Of a DNA stretch of 6,159 nucleotides, positions 6,141 to 6,159 are shown one piece after another. How positions within the stretch are numbered: position 1 is the first letter of the stretch; each line of letters opens with the position of its first letter. The notes beneath the pieces were generated by a model, which saw only the letters and a program-made list of their open reading frames with translations, did no database searches and was not told where the DNA came from. The stretch is from assembly GCA_019090405.1 (NCBI GenBank), contig JAHRVZ010000185.1, positions 1-6,159 on the forward strand, in the 5' to 3' direction. The position numbers and the translations under genes are program-made. Source of the stretch: Paracoccaceae bacterium (GTDB lineage Bacteria > Pseudomonadota > Alphaproteobacteria > Rhodobacterales > Rhodobacteraceae).

Positions 6141-6159
6141 TACCTCACTGTTACCGAAC

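Larger units (their letters stand above)
5861..6159. other. Non-coding, increasingly AT-rich upstream control region
   Basis: No convincing gene is seen in these roughly 300 bases. Composition falls sharply: 6061-6140 has 21 G/C in 80 bases (26%), against a clearly GC-rich synthase gene. It contains a tandem 23-bp repeat, a 10-bp palindrome, repeated TRCCTCA motifs and TATAAT boxes on both strands. The most likely role is promoter and operator DNA for the leftward small-gene/synthase unit, possibly shared with a rightward gene outside the window. Confidence 0.6.

Noticed and set aside
6131..6147. TGAGG-N7-CCTCA read as a terminator hairpin
   Set aside because: The short 5-bp stem has no T-tract on either side and no gene in the window ends next to it; better viewed as paired protein sites.

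Overview
The window is almost filled by one very large coding region on the minus strand. It starts at an ATG at 5349 and stays open for 1,783 codons until it runs off the left edge. It encodes the N-terminal part of an iterative, multidomain type I polyketide / PUFA-synthase-like ("secondary lipid" synthase) protein. Domain order from the N-terminus is: a degenerate 2-nitropropane-dioxygenase (NPD)-like barrel, a second NPD/enoyl-reductase-like barrel with the catalytic-type histidine, a PfaA-like ketosynthase (KS) with a complete Cys-His-His set, and an acyltransferase (AT) with an intact Ser-His pair and malonyl-type motif. A post-AT linker turns Ala/Pro-rich exactly at the window edge, where carrier-protein domains would be expected. 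The main translation was read by hand across the window without meeting an in-frame stop or frameshift.

Upstream, on the same strand and separated by 85 bp, lies a small unrecognised gene (5435..5860) for a charged protein of about 141 residues. The gap carries a strong Shine-Dalgarno for the synthase, a spaced inverted repeat and a short direct repeat one helical turn apart. The right end (5861..6159) is non-coding and becomes very AT-rich. It holds a head-to-tail 23-bp tandem repeat, a perfect 10-bp palindrome abutting a TATAAT, several copies of a TRCCTCA motif in both orientations and a possible minus-strand -10. It looks like the control region of the leftward transcription unit.

Organism: moderately GC-rich coding sequence, compact layout and a PfaA-like synthase fit a Gram-negative bacterium. 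A marine alphaproteobacterium is a guess from composition and style only; no taxonomic marker is present. Together, the layout suggests a leftward operon, small protein then giant lipid/polyketide synthase. The KS and AT would extend an acyl chain with malonyl units, and the fused NPD barrel would act as a flavin-dependent enoyl reductase, the job PfaD does in trans in classical PUFA synthases. The product cannot be told from this window. No tRNA, rRNA, CRISPR array, transposase or integrase was seen.
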